Position numbers and translations under genes: made by a program
Notes under the pieces: generated by a model
What the model was told of the DNA's origin: nothing
The model's input: only the letters and a program-made list of their open reading frames with translations
Databases searched by the model: none
Assembly: GCA_013824045.1 (NCBI GenBank)
Contig: PNND01000407.1
Span: 1-7,379, forward strand
DNA from: Rhodobacter sp.
GTDB taxonomy: Bacteria; Pseudomonadota; Alphaproteobacteria; Rhodobacterales; Rhodobacteraceae
DNA length: 7,379 nt
Direction: 5' to 3'
In this document: in pieces, positions 1-6,305 of the stretch
Layout: every line of letters starts with the position of its first letter
Position numbering within the stretch: the first letter of the stretch is position 1

Positions 1-84
1 GAAGCGCGGCGCTGGGTGTTGAGGGCGGACCGAGGCGCTGCCCCGTCAGCCATCGGTCTTGAACCGATGGCGACCTATGGCTGA
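1..84 (+). CDS. Possible C-terminal end of an unrecognised plus-strand gene (partial)
   Basis: Frame 1 of the plus strand is open from the window edge to a TGA at 82-84, giving 27 residues that end in EPMATYG. I do not recognise the protein. Support is indirect: the TGA is followed at once by a hairpin-associated C4G3ATATTTTT motif (85-99), which as I recall often lies directly after stop codons in Rhodobacterales, and third positions in its first half are mostly G or C. Against it, the last third lies inside an inverted repeat, and the minus strand also has a short open frame here (ATG at 53-51, running off the left edge). If real, the gene converges on hflX with an 86-bp gap. The stretch is too short for codon statistics to decide. 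Confidence 0.3.
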   Translation, partial: EARRWVLRADRGAAPSAIGLEPMATYG

Positions 85-85
85 C
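45..85. repeat. Nested inverted repeat with two competing hairpins
   Basis: GTCAGCCATCGGT (45-57) pairs with ACCTATGGCTGAC (73-85), 13 positions with one mismatch (C54 opposite T76). The same left arm can instead pair with ACCGATGG (63-70), giving a perfect 8-bp stem with a 5-nt loop. The two right arms, ACCGATGG and ACCTATGG, are near-identical direct repeats 10 bp apart, so the element looks like a palindrome with one arm partly duplicated. It lies downstream of hflX. In the plus direction it is followed by CCCCGGGATATTTTT, which would suit a terminator for a gene entering from the left. In the hflX direction no T-run follows it. The pairing is seen directly; the function is inferred. Confidence 0.75.
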
Positions 86-99
86 CCCGGGATATTTTT
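45..99 (+). terminator. Candidate plus-strand terminator: hairpin plus C4G3ATATTTTT
   Basis: The inverted repeat at 45-85 is followed on the plus strand by CCCC GGG ATA TTTTT (85-99). A stable stem followed by a T-tract is the usual form of an intrinsic terminator, though here about nine bases separate stem and T-run, so the fit is imperfect. The ATATTTTT part and the downstream purine-rich stretch (to about 110) resemble a motif I recall as recurrent behind genes in Rhodobacterales. It would serve a plus-strand gene to the left of the window. Confidence 0.35.
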
Positions 100-170
100 A
101 CAGAGAAGATAGGGCAAGAGTGAGGGGAGCCGACGGTTAGGGCCGGTGACGCAGGCAGACGAGCGTGGCC

Positions 171-1469
171 TCAGCCCAAATCGCGGTAGCGTTTTTCCTG
201 CCGGGCGGTCCAGCGGACGGTGACGGCGAAGCCGGTGTCAGTGGGGGTTTCGGAGAGGACTACACCTTCGGCATGGAGCCAGGCGCGGCGCCGGCCATCG
301 GTGAAGGGGACGGCGAGGAGGCGTTCGGTCTTTTCTTCGTCAAAGGCGGTGGAGACGGCATCGAGCAGACGGTCCACGCCTTCGCCCGTCAGGGCCGAGA
401 CGGGGAAGACGCGGTCGCGAGTGGCGGCCTGTTGGGTCAGCGCCTCGCGCTGGCTGGGGTCTACCAGATCAAGCTTGTTCCAGACTTCGAACTGGGGGGT
501 GGAGGGGCCGACGCCGAGGGATTGCAGGATATCGGCCACGTCGGCGGCCTGTTCGTTGGTTTCGGGGTGCGCGATGTCGCGCACATGCAAGATGAGATCG
601 GCCTCAAGCACCTCTTCCAGCGTGGCGCGGAAGGCGGCGACAAGCTGGGTTGGCAGGTCCGAGATGAAGCCCACGGTATCGGAGAGGATCACCTTGCGCC
701 CGGATGGCAGGATGACGCCGCGCATGGTGGGATCGAGGGTGGCGAAGAGCATGTCTTTCGCCAGTACCTCTGCCCCTGTGGCGCGGTTGAAGAGCGTGCT
801 TTTGCCCGCGTTGGTGTAGCCCACGAGGGCGACGATGGGGAACGGCACCTTGCGGCGGGCGGCGCGGTGAAGCTCGCGGGTTTTCACCACCTTGTCCAAT
901 TGCCGCTTCAGGCGGATCACCTGATCGTCGATGGCACGGCGGTCGGCTTCAATCTGCGTTTCACCGGGGCCGCCGACAAAGCCGAAACCGCCGCGCTGGC
1001 GTTCGAGGTGGGTCCAGGCGCGGACGAGGCGGGTGCGTTGGTAGCTGAGCGCGGCAAGTTCGACCTGCAGCACACCTTCGCGGGTTCGGGCGCGGTCGGC
1101 GAAAATCTCGAGGATGAGGCCCGTGCGGTCGAGGAGTTTGACGCCCCATTCCTTTTCCAGATTGCGCTGCTGAACAGGCGAAACGGGGCCGTCGACCAGC
1201 ACGAGGGCGATGTCTTCGGCCTTGAAGCGGGCCTTCAGGTCTTCGACCTTGCCCGAGCCGAAGAGCATGCCGGGATGCAGGCGCGGCAGGCGGATCACCT
1301 CGCCCCCGACCACTTCCAGTTCCGGCAGGGCGTTGGCGAGGCTGATCGCCTCGGCCAGCCCATGTTCGGGCAGGCGGCGGGATTTGGCAGAGCGGATATC
1401 GGGGTGCAACACGAAGGCCCGCGTGGCGCGGGCCGCAGTGGAGCGGTCACGTTCTACCCGCTCGGTCAA
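171..1469 (-). CDS. hflX: GTPase HflX
   Basis: HflX is a translational GTPase-like protein that binds the 50S subunit and rescues stalled ribosomes, mostly under stress. Counted from the TTG at 1469-1467 it has 432 residues, the usual length. It has an N-terminal HflX domain (about 17-110), a helical linker carrying the family motif GGPGETQ (166-172), and the G domain: G1 GYTNAGKS (217-224), LFATLDPT switch region (241-248), G3 DTVGF (264-268), G4 NKLD (331-334) and G5 SAL (358-360). All GTP-binding motifs look intact. The start is uncertain. The frame has no ATG or GTG between an upstream in-frame stop (1526-1524) and the conserved N-terminal domain. Candidates are TTG 1469, ATT 1511-1509 overlapping the hfq stop by one base, or CTG 1514-1512. 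AAGG inside the hfq end (1524-1521) is well placed for the last two, whereas no good Shine-Dalgarno precedes the TTG. It lies directly downstream of hfq and is probably co-transcribed with it. Confidence 0.96.
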   Translation of the reverse strand: MTERVERDRSTAARATRAFVLHPDIRSAKSRRLPEHGLAEAISLANALPELEVVGGEVIRLPRLHPGMLFGSGKVEDLKARFKAEDIALVLVDGPVSPVQQRNLEKEWGVKLLDRTGLILEIFADRARTREGVLQVELAALSYQRTRLVRAWTHLERQRGGFGFVGGPGETQIEADRRAIDDQVIRLKRQLDKVVKTRELHRAARRKVPFPIVALVGYTNAGKSTLFNRATGAEVLAKDMLFATLDPTMRGVILPSGRKVILSDTVGFISDLPTQLVAAFRATLEEVLEADLILHVRDIAHPETNEQAADVADILQSLGVGPSTPQFEVWNKLDLVDPSQREALTQQAATRDRVFPVSALTGEGVDRLLDAVSTAFDEEKTERLLAVPFTDGRRRAWLHAEGVVLSETPTDTGFAVTVRWTARQEKRYRDLG

Positions 1470-1510
1470 AAGCGGGAGATCGTCATCCTCGTCTTCGGGG
1501 CGGTCTGAAA

Positions 1511-1744
1511 TCAGTCTTCGCCTTCATAGAGGTTGATCGGAGCGCCGGGCATGATGGTGGAAATCGCATGCTTGTAGACAAGCTGCGATTGGCCATCGCG
1601 GCGCAGGAGCACGCAGAAATTATCAAACCACGTGATGACACCCTGCAGCTTGACACCGTTGATCAGGAAAATCGTCACCGGAACCTTGGCTTTTCGGACG
1701 TGATTGAGAAAGGCGTCCTGCAAATTTTGTTTATCGCCGGCCAT
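1511..1744 (-). CDS. hfq: RNA chaperone Hfq
   Basis: Hfq is a cytoplasmic Sm-like hexameric ring that helps small RNAs pair with mRNAs and affects their stability. The 77 residues hold an N-terminal helix with NLQDAFLN (7-14), where Gln9 matches the proximal-face Gln8 of the E. coli protein. The Sm1 core is [18 protein letters not shown] (26-43), and Sm2 contains the signature YKHAIST (57-63), whose Lys58 and His59 line the uridine-binding proximal pocket. Arg18 fits the rim arginine position. Only about ten residues follow the Sm core, far fewer than in the 102-residue E. coli protein and normal for alphaproteobacteria. The start ATG is the only one that gives the complete N-terminal helix. 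AAAGG lies about 11 nt upstream within an A-rich leader, a weak ribosome site. A 154-bp gap separates it from trkH, so it may have its own promoter. hflX follows immediately. Confidence 0.98.
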   Translation of the reverse strand: MAGDKQNLQDAFLNHVRKAKVPVTIFLINGVKLQGVITWFDNFCVLLRRDGQSQLVYKHAISTIMPGAPINLYEGED

Positions 1745-1766
1745 TTTTGTCTTTGCCTTTGTTATT
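1745..1766 (-). promoter_or_regulatory. A-rich hfq leader, candidate Hfq autoregulatory site
   Basis: The 22 bases directly in front of the hfq ATG, read on the minus strand, divide into AAT AAC AAA GGC AAA GAC AAA A. Five of the seven triplets fit the A-R-N pattern that the distal face of Hfq binds, and they are in phase. The same stretch holds the only Shine-Dalgarno-like bases (AAAGG, 1760-1756), so bound protein would cover the ribosome site. E. coli Hfq is known to repress its own translation through its leader. Applying that here is inference, and the A-richness could be simple selection for an unstructured start region. Confidence 0.4.
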
Positions 1767-1781
1767 GGTCTTGTCGCGCAG

Positions 1782-1820
1782 GTTGGACACCCGTTCCCTC
1801 AGCCCGGGCTTTCGTCCAAC
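1782..1820. repeat. Inverted repeat enclosing a 10-bp palindrome in the trkH-hfq gap
   Basis: GTTGGAC (1782-1788) and GTCCAAC (1814-1820) are perfect 7-bp inverted repeats. Between them lies the perfect palindrome AGCCCGGGCT (1801-1810). The element starts 37 bp upstream of the hfq ATG, so it could fold in the hfq leader RNA, act as an operator for a dimeric protein near an hfq promoter, or help end the trkH transcript. No T-run follows it in the minus direction, so it is not a classic intrinsic terminator. The 154-bp gap (1745-1898) otherwise shows no gene, and I see no convincing -35/-10 pair. Confidence 0.6.
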
Positions 1821-1898
1821 GGAACAAAGTATGTAATGCCTTGCAGACAGTTTCCAGCCCAAAAACAGAGTTTTAGGCGGCTGTTACAGAGCTGTCGG

Positions 1899-3422
1899 TC
1901 AGTTGCGCCAACTGTCGGGGGCAAGCAGAACGAGAATCGCCAAAAGCTCTAACCGGCCGATGACCATGGCGACGCCCAGAATGGCCTTGGCGGCGGCGGG
2001 CAGAAGGGCAAGGTCGATGGGTACCGTGGTGGCAACGCTGGTGAGCGGGCCGGTGGTGGTGAGCGCGCCGAGGGTGAGGATCAGGGCGGTTTCGAAATCG
2101 ATACCGGCAAGGGCGAGGGCCGCCACGAGGATCGCGATGGACAGGGCGAAGAGCATGAAGAAGATCCATGCGAGATAGGCCCCTTCGCGCCGCAGGCGGC
2201 GGGCAGACTGGCCCGATCCGCCCACGGAATGAGGGTGGATGAGGCGTTCCAACTCGCGTTCGCCATGGCGAAACAGAGCGTAAACGCGCAGGAGTTTCAC
2301 GCCGCCTGCCGTGGTGGCGATGCCACCGCCAAAGATGGCAAGACCTGCCAGCACAAGCCCCGGCGTTTCCAGACCCGACCAGTTGCGCGCGGTAACCCAA
2401 TCGGCAGAGGTGAAGCCGGTGGTGGTGAGGAAAGAGAGTGTGGTGAACACGGCCCCCCAGAGCGCGCGCAGGCCTGAGAGCAGGTTGTCTTCGACCATTT
2501 GGGTGCCTTCGGTGGCGGCAAGCCAGTGTCGCAGGAACAGGAGCAGTGGGATAACCGCCAGCAGAACCAGCGCCATGCGCAATTCGAAATCATGGGTGAT
2601 GCGCGTGTCGGGATCGTAGGAGAACGAATCCGGCCAGAGGCGGCGTGTCACGGCAAGGAAGAACGCCGCGAAGATCGCCAGTTCGGCGAAGAAGGTGGGG
2701 CCTTCGACGGGCAGGCCGCCAGTGGCGCTTATCCCCGAGGTGGAAATCGTCGACATGGCATGGATCAGCGCCATGAGGTTCGGTTGACCTGCCATCAGCA
2801 GGGCCACCCAAAGCGCGATGGTGACCCCGGCATAGACCGGCAGGATCGCGGCGGCCTGCTGGGCAACACGGCGGGCGGGATCAGCGGTTTCGGTGATCTG
2901 GGACAGGCCTTCTGCCCCGCGGCCGGGGACGCGGCCCGACATCACCTCGATCCCGCCAAGGGTCATGGGGGCGAGGATGGCAACGGCAGCGACAAGGATG
3001 AAGAAGCCGCCCATCCAGCCCACCTGCGCGCGCCAGAGATGGATGGAGTCGGGCAGGCGGTCGGGCGGATAAAGGGTGGCCCCGGTGGTGGTGAAGGAGG
3101 AGATCATCTCAAGCCAGGCGTTGGACCAGCTTGTATCCGGCAGCGCCTGCACGAAGGGCAGCGCCATCATCACGGGCAACACGCCGTAAGCTGCGACCAG
3201 CGCCGTCAGGTTGGCGCGGGCGGGGTTGCGGGCGCGCTGGTTTACGGTGGCGATTCCGATCATCCCTGTCAGGATCAGCAGGATCACCCCGGAATAGAAG
3301 AAGGCCCGCGCCGTATCATGATCGCGCAGGATCAACGCATGGGCGGCGGGCAGCCACATCGACAAGGCCGTGATCCCCATGAGCAGGACCAGAAGCGGCA
3401 ATTCCGACAGGCGGCGCAGCAT
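1899..3422 (-). CDS. trkH: Trk potassium uptake system membrane subunit TrkH
   Basis: TrkH is the inner-membrane, potassium-translocating subunit of the Trk system and works as a dimer gated by the TrkA ring. The 507 residues are strongly hydrophobic with many membrane helices. The four pore loops of the superfamily are visible in order: SSFTTTGAT (108-116), STISTSGIS (224-232), SFLTTTGFT (330-338) and GALTTTGPL (452-460), each with the filter glycine (114, 230, 336, 458). GGGIATTAGGVKLLR (365-379) fits the helix-loop after the third pore. The C-terminus GRLELLAILVLLAPDSW is family-typical. The ATG lies 2 bp after the trkA stop and has no clear Shine-Dalgarno, so translation is probably coupled to trkA. 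Length and motifs indicate an intact gene. Family members may also pass sodium; ion preference cannot be read here. Confidence 0.97.
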   Translation of the reverse strand: MLRRLSELPLLVLLMGITALSMWLPAAHALILRDHDTARAFFYSGVILLILTGMIGIATVNQRARNPARANLTALVAAYGVLPVMMALPFVQALPDTSWSNAWLEMISSFTTTGATLYPPDRLPDSIHLWRAQVGWMGGFFILVAAVAILAPMTLGGIEVMSGRVPGRGAEGLSQITETADPARRVAQQAAAILPVYAGVTIALWVALLMAGQPNLMALIHAMSTISTSGISATGGLPVEGPTFFAELAIFAAFFLAVTRRLWPDSFSYDPDTRITHDFELRMALVLLAVIPLLLFLRHWLAATEGTQMVEDNLLSGLRALWGAVFTTLSFLTTTGFTSADWVTARNWSGLETPGLVLAGLAIFGGGIATTAGGVKLLRVYALFRHGERELERLIHPHSVGGSGQSARRLRREGAYLAWIFFMLFALSIAILVAALALAGIDFETALILTLGALTTTGPLTSVATTVPIDLALLPAAAKAILGVAMVIGRLELLAILVLLAPDSWRN

Positions 3423-3424
3423 GA

Positions 3425-4801
3425 TCAGAAGAAATCGATGGAGACTTGCAGCAGGCGTTCCACCTCGCGCACGTCTTTGGCCATGGTGAAAAGGGCGATG
3501 ACGTCGCCGGCCTCGATCCGCGTGTCTCCGGTGGGTTTGACCACCTTTTCCCCCTTCATCAGGGCCCCGACGAGGACGCCTTCGGGAAATTCGATATCGC
3601 GGATTTGGCGACCGGCAAGCGGCGAGGTGGAGAGGACCTGCGCTTCGATCATCTCGGCTTCGGAATCGCCCAGTGAGTAGATCGCGCGCACCTTGCCGTG
3701 GCGGATGTGGCGCAGGATGGAGGAGACCGTGGTGGCGCGGGGGTTGATATAGGCGTCGATGTCCAAGGGGCCCATGAGGGGCGCGAGAGTGGGATCGTTG
3801 ACTAGTGCGATGGCCATGGGGCAGCCCGCTTGTTTGGCGCGGACCGAAACGAGGAGGTTGGTCTTATCATCGTCGGTGACGGCCAGCACGGCATCGGCGC
3901 GGTCGATGGAGGCCTCGAGCAGGATATCCATATCCATGCCATCGCCGTTCAGGACGATGGTGCGTTCGAGGCTGTCGGCGGCGCGTTCGGCGATGGCGCG
4001 GTTCTTCTCGATGATCTTGCAGCGGACGCGGTCGGTTCGGCGTTCCAGCGCGCGGGCCACGCCAAGGCCCACATTGCCGCCGCCGATGATGACGATGCGT
4101 TCTTGTTTCTTGGTCTGCTTGCCAAAGATTTCCAGCGTGCGGTTGACGTCTTCGGAATGGCTGAAGACGTAGATCTGATCTTCGGGGAAAAGCTGATCGC
4201 CCGGATCGGGGGCGAAGAGCCGCCCTTCGCGGCGCACGCCCACGACGATGGCGCGCAGGGTGGAAAACAGATCGCTGAGCTGGCGCAAGGGCGTGTTGAC
4301 GACAGGGCAGTCCTCGTCGAGCTGGATGCCCAGAAGCTGTGCGCGGCCCAGCATGAAGCTTTCGGTGTCAAATGTGGCGGGCGCGGCAAGGCGTTGCAGC
4401 GCGGCCTCGGCTACCTCTCGTTCGGGAGAGATCACCACGTCGATGGGCAGGTGATCGCGGCGGTAAAGATCGGAATAGATCGCATCCAGATAGGATTGCG
4501 CGCGGAGGCGGGCGATCTTGCGCGGGACGGAGAAGATGGCATGGGCGACCTCGCAGGCAACCATGTTCACCTCATCGGAATGGGTGGCGGCGATGATCAT
4601 GTCGGCATCGCGGGCCCCTGCCCGTTCCAGCACATCGGGGTAAGAGGCAAAGCCCACAACCCCCTGCACATCCAGCGTATCGGTGGCGCGACGGACCAGA
4701 TCGGCGTTCACGTCGACCAGCGTCACATCGTTCTTTTCGCCGGACAGCTGGCGGGCGATCTGCCAACCCACCTGCCCTGCCCCGCAGATGATCACCTTCA
4801 T
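3425..4801 (-). CDS. trkA: Trk system potassium transporter regulatory subunit TrkA
   Basis: TrkA is the cytoplasmic, peripheral-membrane NAD(H)- and nucleotide-binding protein that gates TrkH. At 458 residues it has the full duplicated layout: RCK_N (about 1-120), RCK_C (about 145-228), RCK_N (about 234-355) and RCK_C (about 375-455). The first Rossmann fold has GAGQVG (7-12) with Asp30 at the end of the second strand, the usual NAD ribose ligand. The second has GGGNVG (240-245) with Glu265 in the same role, so both halves look able to bind dinucleotide. The start is secure: GGAGG (4811-4807) lies 5 nt before the ATG. trkH follows after 2 bp, so the two subunits form one translation unit. 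Upstream is a 76-bp gap to ntrX with repeats and a possible 7-codon leader. Confidence 0.98.
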   Translation of the reverse strand: MKVIICGAGQVGWQIARQLSGEKNDVTLVDVNADLVRRATDTLDVQGVVGFASYPDVLERAGARDADMIIAATHSDEVNMVACEVAHAIFSVPRKIARLRAQSYLDAIYSDLYRRDHLPIDVVISPEREVAEAALQRLAAPATFDTESFMLGRAQLLGIQLDEDCPVVNTPLRQLSDLFSTLRAIVVGVRREGRLFAPDPGDQLFPEDQIYVFSHSEDVNRTLEIFGKQTKKQERIVIIGGGNVGLGVARALERRTDRVRCKIIEKNRAIAERAADSLERTIVLNGDGMDMDILLEASIDRADAVLAVTDDDKTNLLVSVRAKQAGCPMAIALVNDPTLAPLMGPLDIDAYINPRATTVSSILRHIRHGKVRAIYSLGDSEAEMIEAQVLSTSPLAGRQIRDIEFPEGVLVGALMKGEKVVKPTGDTRIEAGDVIALFTMAKDVREVERLLQVSIDFF

Positions 4802-4825
4802 GCGCGCCTCCGGTTCATCATGGCC
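4802..4825 (-). promoter_or_regulatory. Strong trkA ribosome site with overlapping 7-codon leader frame
   Basis: GGAGG at 4811-4807 is a near-ideal Shine-Dalgarno 5 nt from the trkA ATG. An ATG pair at 4822-4817 opens a small frame, Met-Met-Asn-Arg-Arg-Arg-Ala, whose TGA (4801-4799 plus strand order reversed) overlaps the trkA start as ATGA. The sequence AAGGG lies just before the first ATG. The overlap could couple translation, but a frame this short can arise by chance, so only the ribosome site is firm. Confidence 0.6.
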
Positions 4826-4843
4826 CTTGAGTGGCAGATGGGG

Positions 4844-4872
4844 GGACGGTGGTCAATGGATGGTGGACGGTG
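4844..4872. repeat. Two 8-bp direct repeats, 21 bp apart, in the ntrX-trkA gap
   Basis: GGACGGTG occurs at 4844-4851 and again at 4865-4872 on the plus strand, with starts 21 bp apart, which is about two turns of B-DNA. On the transcribed (minus) strand the copies read CACCGTCC. They lie just after the ntrX stop (4880-4878) and 43 bp or more upstream of trkA. TTGACC lies between them on the minus strand and could be a -35 element, but the bases 17 to 18 bp on (CACTCA) make a poor -10. Same-face spacing would suit a regulator binding near a trkA promoter. That role is inferred. Confidence 0.5.
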
Positions 4873-4877
4873 CGGGA

Positions 4878-6302
4878 TCACACCTCTTCGCCCTCATCCT
4901 CATCCATGTCTTCATCCAGCCGGGCCATGCGGCCGCCGCTTTTGGAAGTAGTGACTACGCCCAGCGATTTCAGTTTGCGGTGGAGCGCGGAGCGTTCCAT
5001 GCCGACAAAGCTGGCGGTGCGGCTGATGTTGCCGCCGAAGCGGTTGATCTGGGTGAGGAGGTATTCGCGTTCAAAGACCTCGCGCGCCTCGCGCAGCGGC
5101 AATGTGGCCATGGCCCCGCCGAGAACAAGGCGGCCAGTTTCGCCTTCGGGCGCCTCTTGCCCCGGGAGTTCGCGGGCGTCGATGGGGCCGGACCCATCGC
5201 CCAGGATCAGCACCCGTTCGATGACGTTACGCAACTGGCGCACGTTGCCAGGCCAAGGCATGGTTTGCAAAAGCGCCTCGGCCTCGGTCGAGAGGGTGCG
5301 CAAGGGAAGGCCCTGGCTGCGGTGGAACATGTCGATGAAGTGGCGGGTGAGTTCGGGGATATCCTCGCGCCGGTCCTCAAGACTGGGGACCGGGATCGGG
5401 ACGACGTTGAGGCGGTCATAGAGTTCCTGGCGGAAGCGCCCTGCCCCGATTTCGCTGCGCAGATCGCGAGTGGTGGAAGAGATGACGCGCAGGTCGACGC
5501 GGACCTTGTCGGTGCCGCCCGCGCGGGTGAACTGCTGTTCCACCAGCACGCGCAGGATTTTGGATTGTGTGCCGAGCGGCATGTCGGCCACCTCGTCGAA
5601 ATAGACGACGCCGCCATGGGCCTGTTCCAAAAGGCCCTTTTCCACCCCGCGTTCGCTGGTTTCGCGCCCGAAGAGCACCTCTTCCATCCGCTCCGGTTCG
5701 ATCGTGGCGGAGGAGACGGACACGAAAGGTGCTGCCGCGCGGTTGGAGTTGGAATGAATGAAGCGGGCAGCCATTTCCTTGCCCGATCCGGCGGGGCCGG
5801 TGAGCATGACGCGGCCGTTCGATTTGGTGACCTTTTCCAGCTGGGATTTTAGCGCCTTGAAGGCGGGGCTGTTACCTAGCATTTCCGACGAGGTCACATC
5901 CTTGCGGCGCAGTTCGGAGTTCTCGCGGCGCAGGCGTGACGTTTCCATTGCGCGGCTGACCACGACCATCAACTGATCGATGTTGAAGGGTTTTTCGATG
6001 AAGTCATAGGCACCCTGCTTGATCGCGGCGACGGCGATTTCGATATTGCCGTGGCCCGAGATGATGACAACCGGGACATCCGGGTTGTCGCGCTTGACGG
6101 TTTTGAGGATGTCGATCCCGTCCATGCGGCTGTCTTTTAGCCAGATGTCCAGAATCATCAAAGCCGGGGGTTCGGCGTTGATTTCCGCCATGCAATCATC
6201 GGAGTTTCCGGCAAGGCGGACGAGGAACCCTTCGTCCTTGAGGATATCCCCGATCAATTCGCGGATGTCTTTTTCGTCGTCGACTATCAGAATACTGCTC
6301 AT
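4878..6302 (-). CDS. ntrX: Nitrogen/redox response regulator NtrX (NtrC family, no GAFTGA)
   Basis: NtrX is the DNA-binding response regulator phosphorylated by NtrY. It is tied to nitrogen metabolism, redox or oxygen response and envelope functions in alphaproteobacteria. The 474 residues comprise a receiver domain (1-120) with acidic pair Asp8/Asp9, phospho-acceptor Asp52, Ser82 and Lys104. An AAA+ domain (about 140-365) follows, with Walker A GPAGSGKE (169-176), Walker B VVYFDE (232-237), RFRQELYDRLNV (289-300) and sensor II WPGNVRQLRN (350-359). A Fis-type helix-turn-helix is at about 407-449. Where sigma-54 activators carry GAFTGA after LFG, this protein reads LFGRETSERGVEKGLLEQ (210-227), so contact with sigma-54 is unlikely; such loss is familiar in alphaproteobacterial NtrX. 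The tail (462-474) is strongly acidic. AGGGGG (6316-6311) lies 8 nt before the ATG and supports the start. It lies 3 bp after ntrY. Confidence 0.96.
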   Translation of the reverse strand: MSSILIVDDEKDIRELIGDILKDEGFLVRLAGNSDDCMAEINAEPPALMILDIWLKDSRMDGIDILKTVKRDNPDVPVVIISGHGNIEIAVAAIKQGAYDFIEKPFNIDQLMVVVSRAMETSRLRRENSELRRKDVTSSEMLGNSPAFKALKSQLEKVTKSNGRVMLTGPAGSGKEMAARFIHSNSNRAAAPFVSVSSATIEPERMEEVLFGRETSERGVEKGLLEQAHGGVVYFDEVADMPLGTQSKILRVLVEQQFTRAGGTDKVRVDLRVISSTTRDLRSEIGAGRFRQELYDRLNVVPIPVPSLEDRREDIPELTRHFIDMFHRSQGLPLRTLSTEAEALLQTMPWPGNVRQLRNVIERVLILGDGSGPIDARELPGQEAPEGETGRLVLGGAMATLPLREAREVFEREYLLTQINRFGGNISRTASFVGMERSALHRKLKSLGVVTTSKSGGRMARLDEDMDEDEGEEV

Positions 6303-6305
6303 GAC

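Noticed and set aside
1..53. Minus-strand open frame beginning MADGAAPRSALNTQRRA and leaving the window at the left edge
   Set aside because: Its ATG lies inside the hairpin and has no Shine-Dalgarno. It is too short to judge, so it is kept only as an alternative to the plus-strand fragment.
45..85. tRNA-like acceptor and T-arm on the minus strand: a 7-bp GTCAGCC/GGCTGAC stem, a 5-bp ATCGG/CCGAT stem and the loop TTCAAGA
   Set aside because: The stem lengths mimic a tRNA minihelix, but only about ten bases lie where the D and anticodon arms should be, and the match follows from the nested inverted repeat. No tRNA can be supported.
165..1508. 447-residue open frame on the plus strand, opposite hflX
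   Set aside because: It is the mirror of hflX in a GC-rich sequence with few stop codons. The minus frame has all GTPase motifs, while the plus product is Gly/Ala/Glu-rich with no recognisable domain. The long plus-strand frames at 2499-3680, 3830-4951, 4683-5852 and 6390-7280 are rejected for the same reason.
1862..1874. Hairpin AAAAC-AGA-GTTTT after the trkH stop as a terminator
   Set aside because: The stem is almost all A-T with a 3-base loop and would be too weak. No other stem with a T-run is near.
4820..4860. Sigma-70-type promoter for trkA starting from TTGACC
   Set aside because: The bases at 17 to 18 bp spacing (CACTCA) do not resemble a -10 element, so it is not listed as a promoter.
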